A DNA stretch of 64,000 nt from Diploscapter coronatus (GCA_964036155.1 OZ038422.1:16639201-16703200), one strand, 5' to 3'. Numbered from the stretch's first letter, positions 32,960 to 45,396 are shown. Numbers and translations are program-made. The notes: generated by a model not told the origin, from the sequence alone.

Positions 32960-35893
32960 TTGGCAGTCATTTTTGGTTCATCAGGGAGCGATGTGATATT
33001 CGTGACGACAGATGATGAAGTGTTCTCATTCGGGCCTTGTGCTGCTTCCTGTTTAGGTGATTTTCGCACCATTCAGTATCAATAAAATATTATCAAATAC
33101 TGAAAAGTTGAGGCAAGATAAATGAGACGCTAATTTGTCATCAGCGAGAATTAAAACATCTTTAGAAAACGGTTTAGGCTGTGTTCATACTTTTTGATAT
33201 CGTGTTAATTTCAAGTGATTTTACGTAATTTTGGCATCGATGTCAAAAGTATCAAAATTCTACACATATACTCTAGGCTCCGCAAACACTATGGATGCAA
33301 ATTTAAAAGGGCAAAATGCGTGTCCACACTTTGAGTTTGTTTTTACCTATTTTATTATAGGTAAGAAAAATGCGTTCGAGGAAATTTTTAATAGCTCGAA
33401 CGCCTAAGTTACATCAATATCTATATCTGCTCGTAGATATGGTTTTTGCCGCGAAAGAATAGCCATGAGTAACGTTTGCGGAGCCTACATATAATCGCTT
33501 AACATTGACACGATGTCAAAAGAATGAACGCGCTCTAAGTTCATTTCAATAATTCAGCCAGTTATTAACTCACTTTCAATTTTACAAAATCACATACACG
33601 CACAATGTCTATTTTTCATAATCAAATTCGTTATCATTGTCTTGTCTCAATTGATCGGGTTTAACAACATAGTTGTAGTTTATCATGTTTATCCATTTCG
33701 TCTGCAGGTTGTCCTCCAGGCAGTTTTCTGCCCAGGCGAATTGACGAGTTGTGCGGCAAGGCCATTAGGGATATTTCCTGTGGAATTCACCACGTTGTTG
33801 CTCTCACTGAAGAAGGAAAGATTTTCTCTTGGGGCAGTCAGAATTCTTTTGGCGAATTAGGTAAAGGATTAGGGGGATTTGGACAAAAAATCCGCTCAGA
33901 GAAACACTTCTGTTTTGTTCTTCTTTTAAAATACTAACTTTTTCGATTTATGGTTTTTTCTCTTTTATTTCTAATAAAATATATTAGGTCATGGACACAG
34001 TTCTTCAACGGATGGCCGACCTCAGCAGGTTCAAGGAGTTCTGAACGGAGAGAAAGTTGTCGCAATTGCTTGTGGCTCGAGGCACACGCTCGCGGTTTCC
34101 GACAAGGGAGAACTATTCTCATTCGGATTGAACTCAGACGGCCAATTAGGTAAATGTTTTGTTAAAAATAGCCGGTTGAGGAAACAATGCAGCATAATCA
34201 TCAGTTCTTTGAAAGCCAGGCTCTGGGTTGAAATTAAAAGCGACAGAATGGATTATAATTTCTATGACCTGCTAATTATTAATTATCGGTATAATTTCAA
34301 ATCTATCCATTATTCGATTAGAAAATGTAAACTCTCATTTTAAAATTTTGTACAGGAACTGGTCGAGCGGCGAATGAGAGCAGTCCCCGGATTGTCCCTC
34401 TGCATAACCGATTCGTGAAGTCAGTTGCCTGTGGCCACAACAACAGCATGGCTCTGACAGAGTCTGGCGATGTCTATGTCTGGGGATACAACTCGAATGG
34501 AGAACTCGGCCTAGGCCATCTAACCAATCAACACTGCCCCATTCTGCTAGATTCCCTCAGCAAAAAGGCCGCAATCAGAAAAGTACCATTTTCTAGATTA
34601 TAAAAAAGGGAAATATCAAGATTGTTGAAGATAGCCTGCGGGTATGCACATTCATTGGCCCTATCTGATGACGGAATTTTATATGCCTGGGGAACGAACA
34701 CAAGTTGCGGGATTTTGGAAGGGAAAATGGCTAGGAAGAATGTCTTGGTGCCCACTGTCACGCAGGAGCAGCTTGGGAGGTATGAATCATCTCGAGAAAT
34801 TGAAGAAGAATTGGAGGCTTCAGTATCAGCGACATAGCAGCGACACATCAGTGCAACTTATCAGCAGCCTGTACGAGGAAAAGCAGAGTATTCATGTGGG
34901 GTCATTTGAGGAATCAACCGACTCCCTGTGCTGTCGAAACGCAGTTTCGCACCGTGGATGAAGTGTATGAATTTCGTCATCATTATTTTATGAATGATTC
35001 CCATCTCCAGCTTTGCCTGTTTTGCATCTCCTGCAGTTTCTCCCCGAGCCATTTCTTTCCTGGAAATGACTCAATCTCCACTGCTCCTTTCTATTCGAAA
35101 TGCCTTCAACGACCCGACTCATTGTGATATGAAAATTATAGTCGAAGGAAAGGCTATTCATGTTCATAAGGTGAGAGGACATGGAATCTTAATCACGAGT
35201 CTAAAATAGCTAACATTTGGAATACTATTTATGTCGCTGATAGCAATATTTCATCGTATTACTGAATGAAAAATATCTGTTTTTGATACACATCATAAAA
35301 CAGTTCAAACAAAATTTAGGCCTTACTAAAAATTCGTTGTCAATATTTTCGTGTTCGACTTGGCGAATTATGGCATGATTCTAACGAAAAGTATTGTCTA
35401 CTTTCGACTTGCTTTTCTTAACTTCCATATTTAGTACCCTCGAAGTTAAAGATTTCCCATACAATGTCTATAAAGCCTTCCTTCACTGGTTATATACGGA
35501 TGAACTGAACGTTGATTTGGAAGAAGCGTTAGGTAAATTTTAGCTAGTGTTCTTATTCATAAATACAAGTATTCAGGATTACTCGAATTAGCCACATGCT
35601 ATTGTGAAGAGAATCTGAAAGACCTAGTCGCAGATCAACTGGTTAACGAAATCTGCATCGAGAATGTCTGCCTACTCTATTCGGCTGCCGTTAAATTCGA
35701 AGCTAAATCACTCGAAATGCATTGTTACGATTTGTAAGTTTTAATTTATTGGCGTGAATTTTCTAAATACCTAAAATTTAGCTGTGTTAATCACATGTCA
35801 GCTATTTTCTCGCAATCCTTAAATCTAATCGACGAAACAGCACTACGAAAACTCATTGGACAAGCCGCAAAGGAAGGATTATTCAAAAGGTGA
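32960..35893 (+). CDS. RCC1-repeat and BTB-domain protein (RCBTB1/2 family), first exon unresolved
   Basis: Exons 32960-33056, 33708-33860, 33988-34149, 34356-34582, 34631-34779, 34830-34964, 35011-35170, 35320-35390, 35435-35532, 35577-35733, 35782-35893 give 506 residues to the stop, near the family's usual 530. RCC1 blades: VIFVTTDDEVFSFG, DISCGIHHVVALTEEGKIFSWG, AIACGSRHTLAVSDKGELFSFG, SVACGHNNSMALTESGDVYVWG, IACGYAHSLALSDDGILYAWG. A DEVFACFASPAVS bridge follows, then a BTB domain (CDMKIIVEGKAIHVHKALLKI, YKAFLHWLYTDEL) and a BACK-like tail (LLELATCYCEENLKDL). Such proteins are thought to act as cullin-3 substrate adaptors or Ran-pathway relatives; the sequence does not settle this. About 20 N-terminal residues lie in an upstream exon near 32750-32935 that I could not place. 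Intron 1 holds a hairpin element. Confidence 0.93.
33173..33540. mobile_element. Foldback MITE in RCBTB intron 1
   Basis: Left end TTAGGCTGTGTTCATACTTT pairs with the complement of the right end GAATGAACGCGCTCTAAG. Inner arms CTAGGCTCCGCAAACACT and CGTTTGCGGAGCCTACAT also pair. No coding sequence. The outer end resembles the hairpin at 49457-49525. Confidence 0.75.
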
Positions 35894-37454
35894 AGTTGTG
35901 GTGAATGATATATGGAAATGGAAGAATATTCACGGTATTCTTTTGTTATAAACTAGAGTATTTTTCTAAGTTTATTTTCATTATGGCATGTTATTTTTTT
36001 TAAGATTTAGCATTCACTTTACAACTTATAGGAAATAAGTAGAAAATTCAAATAACGTGCCATATGAATTAGCTTATGATTGATCATTTTTATAGGTGAT
36101 TTTTAAAATTTTTGAAACCTCATTCCACATTACAGACTTCAAATTATATGCCCAATTAACAAATTTCCTCAACTAAGAATACAAAACTGCTTATTTTTGA
36201 ATTTCATATAATTTTTGATAACTGCCTACTGTGAAACTCTTTGTTGTTCTTCAGAAACTTTACGTGTAATTTTTAAGGGAATTGTTGTTATTCTTTTACG
36301 TAAGGCTTACAATTAGCGGAGAGAATTATTTATTGATTGATTCGGTGTTATGCATTTATTTTGTTTTGTTGAATCATAATGAAATGTAACTGCCAAGATT
36401 AGTCAAACAAGATAAATAAAGCATTTGTTTGATCTCAGAAAATTGAATAAATAACTGAAATATTTGCTCGATTTGATAGATTCCAAACACTACTGTCGCA
36501 GTGCAATAGTTTTCTTCAATCGATTTTGAGTTTTCGTTTATTTTCTTTATTTCAAATTCGTTTATTATTAGAAACTCTTGTATAATCAATCCAAACTCTA
36601 TTACAAGATGCGTAAAAATATCGAACCTTGTGGATAGTCAATGTCCGAATGCCTTTTTGACCTATGATTGATAGGCTTGAAGATAGCACCAGAAGAAACA
36701 GACAAACTCAGATACCCAACGGTTGAGATGAAAATCAAAAGCTTCATCCTGAAAATGATTTGAGAGTCTTAAATGAAAAATCCGAATTATATATAGTAGT
36801 GAGGACACGTGATAATGATATGATGTTGCTGTAACTTTAACTCTACTTATATAATGCTTTGTTTAACGATAGTAAACATTGTGTAGGACAATGGAACTTA
36901 TGACAAAATTTCATTTATCTTTGAAGGTTAACATAATTTATTCAATCCTATACATAAAACTAGCAAATTCTTAGCAGAAGTATGCTTTAATTCTCATTAT
37001 TGATGAAATTTTGAACTGTAGAAAACTATTCAATCAAATATTGTGGTATAATAACTAAATAAAAATTTTTGAATCTTTGACCTAAAATTCAGTTGCTTCA
37101 GCATTGCTTCACGTGTGCATCGTTTTCTTTGAACGCGTTCAAATAATAGCCTTAGTTTACATACAAATGTAAATATTGGCAGTAAGTAAAAGTGATGACA
37201 AGCACTCATAACAAAAAGTAAAAGTTTGTTGTAAATATATTATAGTTTGCATATTATTTTATCATATCTCGTTAAAATATATGCTTGCGAGGCGTTTCAT
37301 TATTTTTAATATTTCTACAATTGCTATCCAACAATATTTATTCATTCACTGTACATAATACAACATCGAATACAATGATAATCCCAAAATCACAAAATAT
37401 TTTATGACACTTTTCTATATGCGTATAGTCGCACTTATGAGAGAAAATTTCGAG
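35894..37454. other. Intergenic region with one 415-nt repeat copy
   Basis: AT-rich. Contains repeat B copy 1 at 36211-36626. No gene supported. Confidence 0.55.
36211..36626 (+). repeat. Repeat B, copy 1 (near-identical to 53004-53404)
   Basis: From TTTTTGATAACTGCCTACTG to ACAAGATGCGTAAAAATATC the two copies match almost base for base with a few substitutions and short indels. No frame is open through it. The right half is rich in TTTATT. Confidence 0.9.
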
Positions 37455-38205
37455 CTAATTCTCCGGAAGAGAGGCGTAACTAGCGCTCTTATCCGAATGA
37501 TAGATCAGTGCACATTCGTTAGTGGGAGATTGGACAGTTGGGGGACAAGGGACGGCACTGTAGATGATGTAGGTAGGGTCATCAGCTTGCATTGTCTGTA
37601 GGGCAGTCGTATAGAAGTAGTCGCTCATGTCGGCACAGCGAGATTGTAAATTGATTTGTTGATAGAACGTTTCACACATCGTCTCCGTGAGTTTATCTGA
37701 AAGTGAAAGAAATTATTTATGGAGCAACTTTGATTTATCACAGCATGAAGGAAATACTTTAGGAAAAAAGTACGTGATAAGATCTTTTCTTAAATTTATT
37801 CCGAAGGTTGCGAGAAATTCAATTTGCTTATTTGAATCAAGTTCGAAAACACATAATGGGATTAGATTTCATTATTATTCTGACTCAGATCATTCCCAAA
37901 TTCGATTGCTGTTTTCTTCAAATTAATTTAGCTTACTTTGCAGATTGTTGTGCACTTGTTGACTGAATTGCTGAAAGAGCATTTTTAGGTTTTTCCTGGA
38001 AACTTATCAAATTCCTCACTTGTCCAAGTTGATCAAAGAAGCTGTCAGTAGTAGTGGTAGTAGTTGGAGCAAACGTTGTAGCGGAGATATGGGGTATCTC
38101 AGCACTCGAGTTATCAATAGTGTTAGCTTGGCGCTTCTTGATTTGTCTACCGGAGACAATAAGAAGAAGAGATCCGAGGAACAATACGGAGAATGCAGAT
38201 TTCAT
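37455..38205 (-). CDS. Small secreted protein with Thr-rich stretch, function unknown
   Basis: First exon from the ATG at 38205 (MKSAFSVLFLGSLLLIVSG signal peptide), then a KKR dibasic site, a run of six Thr and DSFFDQLGQVRNLISFQEK. Last exon 37696-37455: KLTETMCETFYQQINLQSRC, ADMSDYFYTTALQTMQ, VPCPPTVQSPTNEC, ending ASLPEN-stop. The joining donor is uncertain: the obvious AA|GTAAGC at 37937 puts a stop in frame, while A|GTGCAC slightly upstream keeps it open (giving STNKLTETM). Four Cys in the last exon suggest disulfides in an extracellular protein. A TATA-like CATATAAATA lies about 60 nt before the ATG. I do not recognise the family. Confidence 0.6.
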
Positions 38206-38681
38206 CGTGAATTTCCCGTGAATGCAATTTAGCACCATGAATAAGCCACAGAACGGGAAGTATTTATATGCACTTTTCTAGGTATTCTGTAGTCCATGGT
38301 AAGCAAATATTGAGTAGGAAGTAACGCTCAAATTTGAGAATTGTCAATTTACTCTACATCAAAGTTTTGGCAAACGCAAACTGAACATGTGAATTGAAAG
38401 AAGCCCTGATGATCTTCGTTCGAAGCTTGAAATAACAAAACCTATTCAAAATACTCATTTCGAACTTTCGCTCCCACTGAACTCCCATTGTAAAATTGAT
38501 CTTTGAAGGAAAATGTTCACTATTTCAATAGTTTTGTAAATAATGTAGACCTAATCTCCTGACCATAGAACGTCTTAACTCAGTACTGTGATTGAAAACA
38601 CTACTTCATGCACAAAAGTGAACGAGTAAAGTCAGAATAAATATTGAAAAGTCCTAACCGTTGCCAAATATTTGAACTAGG
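38206..38681. other. Intergenic, promoter of the small secreted gene
   Basis: TATA-like box near 38265. Nothing else recognised. Confidence 0.45.
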
Positions 38682-39480
38682 TCAAAGCTTCCATAGTAAA
38701 ATTTTTGATGTTGAACTTTTCAAAAAAGTAATGGGTTGAGGTTTGTTATAGAAATTTCCGTTATGTTCCTGGTTGAGCCTATAGAAGCTGTTCGCAGAAC
38801 ATTCTACAGTTTCTTCGGCCTGAACGAATATAGTTATAATGATACTTACTTTTATTACTGAAATAAATCGATGTTTCCCTTTCAAATTGACGTTAATGCG
38901 AAAATGAAGATAATGAAGCGTCTGCACTCTCACATTCTAACCCTGTCCAATAAGATTTTACTTCTTTAAGTTTCGCCAAACTGAGTTTTTGTTCCATTTT
39001 CATCGAACGCATTGGAAGTAAAGACTTCGACTGTCTTTTATTAATTGAAAAAAAAAAGTTTTAAAATACCCTAATCGTAGTCCCTCTATCTCCCATTTCA
39101 GTTTGAACCTGAAAATTGTATCTATTATAGCTAAAAATTGACACTTACTCAGTCAGGCAGGACGAGGCTACTAAAATATGGTCGGGTTTCAGGTCGATTG
39201 CGACTATTCTGGATAACTGATTGAGCGCTGTTTGAATTTAAAGCTTAATGAAAATACTTCCTGTTTTAGAGGTTTACTTTAGTAGCTTTTATAAGCAGCC
39301 GCTCCAATTCCAGTGGATCCTCTATCGTTGTTGGCAATGGGTCCATATTCCGAAGAAATCTGCACACATACATCAGCTTTCGATGAGTCTCAAGCAGTCG
39401 CTATGACGCATTTTATATCGAATCGTTTCAGAAATTCCTTTACGAGAGCAAAACCAATTCCTCGGTTCGCGCATAAAATG
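38682..39480 (-). pseudogene. Short-chain dehydrogenase pseudogene
   Basis: Four blocks match the SDR gene just upstream. About 39475-39385 encodes ANRGIGFALVKEFLKRFD, followed by an in-frame TGA where the intact gene has an Arg codon. About 39370-39285 encodes SSEYGPIANN then AAYKSY and a stop, with the YxxxK lysine lost. About 39240-39165 encodes ALNQLSRIV then KPDHIL before a stop. 38819-38682 encodes NSFYRLNQEHNGNFYNKP with an extended tail. The two exons covering the NNAG region are absent. Gene order and strand equal those of the intact copy, so this is a decayed tandem duplicate. Confidence 0.9.
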
Positions 39481-39683
39481 ATATCTTGATATTTCTGACA
39501 ATATTATGATCATGCCTGTTACCATCACACTGTATGAAGACATGCTTCAGATTTTCAAGAATACTTTCTGAATGGCCAAGCGATAAGCGAAAAATGCATT
39601 ATTGGCGAGTGATTGGTTGCGAAGAAACACATAATCAATTGAAATCTCAAACCAGTTTTAAAAGTTGTTTATTCCGTAAAGAA

Positions 39684-40887
39684 TTAGAATGGTATTGGCG
39701 TGAGATCCTTATTATAAAAATTGCCACTATGGGTGTGGTTCAATCTATAGAAGCTGTTGATCATAGACTTTGCGCTTTGTTCAGCCTAAATTTAACATCG
39801 TCCTACTATTACTATAGATACTTACAGTGAGTTCTGCATTCGGACCTGCCATATCGGTTTGGACTGACCCCGGGTGGATAGCTATCGATAGGATATGGTC
39901 AGATTTCAGATCGCGTGCAAACGTCCTACTGAATTGGTTCAGAGCTGCCTAGATCAAGTCATGGGTATTCTTTATCAGATAGTCTTCACCTTGCTTCCCT
40001 TATAAGCACTCTTGAAAATTCCACCTGCTCCGGATCCATAGTAGTTATTCGTAATAGATCCCATTGAGGATGACATTTGGATGACGGAAGCTCTGTCGAA
40101 GGAGAACTTGTCATCTCTCCTGAGAGCGGCAGCTTTTCGCAAAAGAGGAATGTATGTCTAAAATCAGACTATAGTAAATGTTTGAGTAAGTTCTACTGTA
40201 CTTGGGTCGTGATGACAGTTCCGAAAACATTCGTATTGAACGCTCTAATCAAAGTATCTCTGCTGATTTTGCCATCTGGTCTCGTGGAGTAGCTCAGAAG
40301 AATTCCAGCATTGTTAATCAGAACATTTAGTCCGTGATTTCCAACGATTTTCTCGACCTGATTGTTTCAAAAATAAGATATTTGATGAAAATCGGAAAGC
40401 TTCACGAAGGAATCTTGCAGATTTCACATTGAAGCTTTCCTAAACTTTACCTCTTTGTAGGAATTCTTAATCGATTCATCAGAATTGACGTCAAGCTCAA
40501 CGATATGTAGACGGGGGTCAGAAATTGCTTTCAGTGCCTGAATCCCTTTTCTTATTATAAAACTATAATCGATCTTACAGAAGCTTTCGTTGGATGTCTT
40601 GCAGCGGCGATGACAATTCCAACATCTTTGTGTTTCAAAAATTCCTTTGCCAGAGCAAGACCAATACCTCTGTTGGCTCCTGAAATTGAATCGTTAAATT
40701 TTTCCAACAATAATTTTATGCCTGTGATTAGCACTGAATATCTGGATGCACTACGATGACGCACAAACTTCTTGGGTGCAGGAACAGGAACGGAACGTCT
40801 CGCTTGAAGGACGCGGGATTCTGAGACTGAGCATGCATAAAGAAGAATTATTAGATGAATGGTAGATAAAATTTGTAAGAGGTTCAT
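39684..40887 (-). CDS. Short-chain dehydrogenase/reductase with N-terminal signal or membrane anchor
   Basis: Exons 40887-40722, 40679-40579, 40537-40451, 40357-40202, 40157-39990, 39948-39826, 39785-39684 close in frame, giving 300 residues. Rossmann motif TGANRGIG (55-62), ELDVNSDESI, LINNAGIL, substrate Ser region QMSSSMGSI and catalytic YKGSK (222-226), then IHPGSVQTDM and a short C-terminus. It should use NAD(P)H to reduce or oxidise a small carbonyl or hydroxyl compound; the substrate is unknown and the family resembles carbonyl reductase/sniffer-like SDRs. The first 20 residues (MNLLQILSTIHLIILLYACS) look like a signal peptide or anchor, unusual for this mostly cytosolic group. Intron 1 begins with GC (ACAG|GCATAA) and is required to form TGANRGIG. 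A pseudogene copy lies directly downstream. Confidence 0.92.
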
Positions 40888-41305
40888 TTTAATTTAAAAG
40901 TTTTAGGTGTAGAAAATACAAGAGGAAGAAACTTTTGTCTTCCAAAAATTTCAAATCGAAATGAAACCCTTCGTTTTTAAGGTTAAAAAATTCAAACTTT
41001 ACTCCGCTCTTGTCAGTGAACTTGATTACATCTTGCAGAAAAACCAGTTTAGGTAATGTGAGTTGGGCTTCAACACTCGTTAAACTTGCTATTTGATCGA
41101 GCGTTTTCTTCAATAACGATTTATTAACTCTTGTATATAATTTCATAAGGAAAATTGAGAAAAAACCCATGAAACAAGTTCCAAATAGCTTTGTCTTGCG
41201 TTACTTCAGTAAAAAATGGTATTTGGGTTTTTCTTTGGGAATCTTGACCGAATTTTGATGAGATTTTTTGTTATTATAATTATTGTAAGAAGAAAATTAG
41301 TTAAA

Positions 41306-41560
41306 TAATAGCGATTGTTCATCAATTGCGTTTCGATCGTTCCTGCGACGTAAATTGCTATTCTTGAATATTCTAGACAGACGTTTCACCTGGCACGCCA
41401 AAAATAATTGTTGAATTCTAACACGATCAAATACCATTGAATTTTATATTAGAGTATAAAAAGTTCATTGGTAGGTGGTTTCTTGAACACCTGGAAAATA
41501 AATGGCACTAAGACGTACGAAACAGTATGGGGCTAGGGGAGAGTATGATTGGGTAGAATT
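41306..41560 (+). repeat. Repeat C, copy 1 (inverted relative to 48060-48330)
   Basis: Shares with the reverse complement of 48060-48330: AGACAGACGTTTCACCTG, CACGATCAAATACCATTGAA, TTTATATTAGAGTA, GAACACCTGGAA and GAAACAGTATGGGG. About 30 nt is missing here relative to the other copy. Confidence 0.9.
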
Positions 41561-42040
41561 TCTCTTCCTTCACTATTTCGCAAAGTCAACTAGGTTATTA
41601 GTTTTCCAGGTTGCTAAAAAATCAATTATAAAATTTAGGCACTTCGCCCAGGTGCTTTGGTGGATTTGGAAAATTGTTCAAATGGAAGAAAGGGGGTTGG
41701 AAGCGAAGAAGAAGTTCCGTCAAAATTGCTCACATTCAGATTCAGCTATGGAGACGACCAGCGTGATTGAAATAATCTAATTAAACCTTGAGAGCTCCAG
41801 AACATGTTATTTTTTGCAAATGTGTTTTTTCTCTACGATATCAGTAAAATGATTTACAATTTCTTATGCTAGAGCTCAATAAATTGTAATAGTAGGGAAA
41901 CAAACTAACTCAATATTTGGTATAATTTTCATAGGCTCATCGAAAGTCATACTGTAGTAAATTTTTATGATCATGTGTACATTATATCGCTTCGTTATAA
42001 TATTGACCTTCTTTGATAATGTGTATTTTTCAAACCATAC

Positions 42041-42188
42041 TCAATTATGGCAATCTGGAAAACTCGTTGCTTCGTCGTCCAGAAATAGTATGTAATGTGA
42101 AAAGGGTAAAAGAGGTTAAGGTCAGACGTTGTATAGGTAACGGAGCGACGAGTGCAACGAGTTTTTCAGATTGCCTGAGATAATTATG
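42041..42188. mobile_element. Hairpin MITE-like element
   Basis: Left arm CAATCTGGAAAACTCGTTGC pairs with right arm GCAACGAGTTTTTCAGATTG. Pairing extends outward through CAATTATGG and the ATAATTATG block. No coding sequence. Confidence 0.7.
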
Positions 42189-42672
42189 CTTTAGCATGAA
42201 TATTTCAACTTTGAAAAATTCATTATTCTAATTCTAATGTGCATTTTTTGTCATTTTCAACACAGAATGATAATTAACACGGATCTAGGGAGGACAACCG
42301 TCAGAAGCCCCTTGCGACCTACCCCCTGTATATTTTTGAGTCTGACTCAAATGCTCCCTAGGTTTATGGCGGGTTAATATCATTATCGAACTTTGAAAGA
42401 TATGAATCACTGAGTTCATATTTGGGATCATTCATATCAGCACTTTCGCAGCGATATCAGGATCATATCCATCTATATTTTCTGATAATTCTTCAATAAG
42501 ATCTGAACACGTTTGCGGTGAGATCTAGAAAGTGAAACTTTGAAAGACTTGCAATAATTTTGGCACTCATTCAATATACATTAAATTTGAAAATGCCTAT
42601 AAAACGACAGTTATGAACATGAGGTAAAAATCAGAGATAGTCATTAATTTATTTTTGAAAATGCTTAATTAT

Positions 42673-44729
42673 CTATTCCCAGGACGATTGCAGAGTCTTG
42701 AAATAAATATCGGTTTCTGGAACCCCAATTTTCTTCCATTCTGGTGTAAAAGCTGATTCTTCTTTCTTCTTGAATTTGAAACAGATAAGTCTTCGTAATT
42801 CTTCAAGAACAAGTAAAAATCCGTTTTCAGTCGATGCAATTCCACCAAACATCATAATTATGCCTATTCTGAAGTTTTTTGCCATGTAATTTTTAAAGTT
42901 GTGTAGCCAGGTGTATTCGTGAAAATGTTTTTTTTTCTCTTTTAAATCCGAATGAAGAAAGTAATCATCATCAGTTTACAATCTTATTTCTTCGGAATGT
43001 GAATCCTATGTTAATTTGTATTACTTACACCGGGATAGTAAGCTCGAGAATAGCGAGGGCAAACTGCATTTCATAATTTCTGCCTTCAATAAACATGTAA
43101 AGAAGAAAACCAATGACAAGACAGTCGAATATTATGCAGTACAGGAGAATTATAATCAAAACTTTTAGACCCTGAAAAAGTAAATTACGTAATTCAAATA
43201 CAAACTTTCCTTAAAAGACAAACAATTAGCATTTTAGGAATTACCTTAAGCACATAAAGATTAGCAATGAGTTGGAATTTTGAGCTGATCGTGTAATTTT
43301 CATTCCAGAATGTCCGCTGATTCAATAAATCCAGTCTTTCTTGATTATATCGAATAAAATAATGGTAAATAAGGGCTTGAGCTGAGACGAATATGCAAAC
43401 AAGAAAGCAATATAATAGCATGATTGTCCCATTGAAATTGTACACTGAAATTAATTGATTGAAAGTTGATACAAATTTAGAATATTGAACTGATTTTATC
43501 GTCATCCAGAGAAGTGAGAACAAGTCAAAGAGAAGTTTTAACCAGTAGCATAGTGTGAGCCGCGTATGCACACCGGAATGACGATAATTATCGAGAGAAT
43601 AGCGTCAAATCACATGCATACGAGGCTCACACTCGGCTATTGGCTGAAAATCTCCTTTATTTGTTCTAACCTCGGTTGATTGGCTAATAACTTACTCAAT
43701 GCAAGCAAAAGAGTGCAAACTATTGTGGACCAAATTTCAACGTAACTTAATACGAATACAACGACCCAAATATGTTTTTCCTTGTCATAATTTTTGTAGA
43801 GGAATGAAGCAAATGCACGTTCTGAAACATCGCAGTTACTTCAAGATAAAAGCTTGTTAATTTAAAATAAAACACATAAATAGCTCGCGGAATTTAGTAG
43901 ATATAATACAAAAAAGAAGTATTTCAAAAGATCTTCAACTATTCCAGATGGTAAATAATCTTTTTACCTATTAGAGCAGTCGAAACCGCAATTATGCTGT
44001 ATGCAATGCATCTTGTCCTTACTATTGATGCAATAATCAATGGGTAATCGTATTCAATCAATCCTAAATTGACAAACGATTTTATCGACATTACGAAATA
44101 ATGTGACCTTTAATTTGAATTATGTCAAGTTGATAAAGCATAATTACCGAACGACAGAATATCCCAAGAAAATATGAAATTTCGTAATAAGTTATTAGAA
44201 ATTTCAAGTTTGGATGAATATGAGGAGTTCTCCATGCAAAATAAATAACGAACGGAATGAAAGGTGTGGAAATTGCATTTAGAACAGCTTCACACATAGC
44301 GATTGCCTGAATAGTTTCATAATTTTGGAAATATTTATGAGAAAAATATCATTTTTGGAAAATTAGAGAGGCTGCTGACTCAATAAACTTGATAATTGAA
44401 CCCCGTCTGTTCGACTGACTGCACAAACCAAATACGACAGAGAATGATATCGAAATTGCCAGGCAAGATTACGAAAATTAAAAGTATCTCATTGCAAAAT
44501 AATAGTGGAACTTTCTTCAACTAAAAAAGATGGAACGCTGTTAGCATTTCGCTTTAAATCGATTTTTTGTGATTTTTGACGGGCTAGATCATATATCCTT
44601 CTGAGATTTTACCATGAACAGTGGTGTCGTAGCATATTCTTCGTCCGGATTCACCAATAAAAATAGCGCAATGCAATATTGTCTTGTACTATCCAGCAAT
44701 GTGAAGTTGTAGAGGTATAAAGGAAACAT
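42673..44729 (-). CDS. Sre-family chemoreceptor (seven-transmembrane GPCR)
   Basis: Exons 44729-44613, 44520-44389, 44306-44108, 44063-43968, 43821-43696, 43444-43245, 43171-43029, 42868-42673 close in frame, giving 402 residues. Hydrophobic segments include LLFCNEILLIFVILPG, SYFLGIFCRSVIMLYQ, WVVVFVLSYVEIWSTI, MLLYCFLVCIFVSAQAL and VLIIILLYCIIFDCLVIG. Family-like landmarks are HPNLKFLITYYE, ERAFASFLYKNYDKEKHIW, NYTISSKFQLIANLYVLK and the end ETDIYFKTLQSSWE. Sre receptors are thought to sit in sensory-neuron membranes and detect small molecules through G proteins; the ligand is unknown. Intron 5 contains a small palindromic insertion. A fragment of a relative lies at 45205-45396. Confidence 0.85.
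43542..43643. mobile_element. Palindromic insertion in an Sre intron
   Basis: AGTGTGAGCCGCGTATGCAC on the left pairs with CATGCATACGAGGCTCACAC on the right across about 100 nt, with further pairing outward (CCAGTAGC and GGCTATTGG). Typical of a small MITE. Confidence 0.7.
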
Positions 44730-45204
44730 AGATATCAGTTTATCGAAAATCGCAAATTATTGAAGAAAGTTTCTCGTATCTTGGAAGGCGTCCTTATTGA
44801 TTGAAGTCAATTACAGAGTGCAAATACTTCAAGCATTAGATATAGTAGGCATGCATCAATTTCATGCAAGACAGAGTTTCACAGCAGGTGATTGAGAAGG
44901 ATATTAACCAAACGCGAAATAATTACATATTTATCATTTTCAGCCATGCAAAAAAATTATGAAAAATGTCATAAAGTAATGAAGTTTATGTGAACTTCTG
45001 AAATAAATAGCAGATTTTAAACCCGAACTAAAAATCAAATTACCCAGAGTTAGTTTATAATTTTTATAAACAGTAATTTATCAATTAAAAATCGTAAGAT
45101 GACGCAATCAAATTATAGATTTCTTGCGAAAATAGTTTGTGAAGTCTAAAAAATTTATTTCAAATTAAGTGGACTTTATTTCATAGATTGTAATATGAAA
45201 TTAT
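44730..45204. other. Intergenic, upstream of the Sre gene
   Basis: AT-rich; no exon or repeat recognised. Confidence 0.45.
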
Positions 45205-45396
45205 CTATTCCCAAAACGCTTGTAAGGACTTGAAGTAAACATCTGCTCCTGTGACTCCTTTTTCTCCCATTTTGGAATGAACACTGATTTTTCTTTTTCG
45301 AATTTGAAACACGACAATTTTCGTAGCTCATCAGCAATAATTGAAAATCCGTTTTCGACTGTTATCGTCTTAACGAGTAAGATAAATATAACTATT
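45205..45396 (-). pseudogene. Fragment of a second Sre gene (last exon, frameshifted)
   Basis: Starts at a CTCAG acceptor as in the intact last exon. Encodes TVENGFSIIADELRKLSCFK, matching STENGFLLVLEELRRLICFK, then VFIPKWEK. One base is then missing compared with the intact gene, so the end (GVTGADVYFKSLQAFWE) is in another frame. No other Sre exons lie upstream before the next gene. Decayed duplicate. Confidence 0.85.

Larger units (their letters stand above)
40888..42672. other. Intergenic region with inverted-repeat copy and a hairpin
   Basis: Contains repeat C copy 1 (41306-41560) and a hairpin element (42041-42188). Open frames near 40889-41170 (minus) and 41502-41780 (plus) lack motifs or splice support. 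Confidence 0.55.

Noticed and set aside
40889..41170. 93-codon minus-strand open frame directly before the SDR start
   Set aside because: No signal, motif or splice acceptor. It ends in TAA two bases before the SDR ATG, so it looks like chance in AT-rich upstream sequence.
41502..41780. 92-codon plus-strand open frame
   Set aside because: It begins inside repeat C and has no recognisable content.
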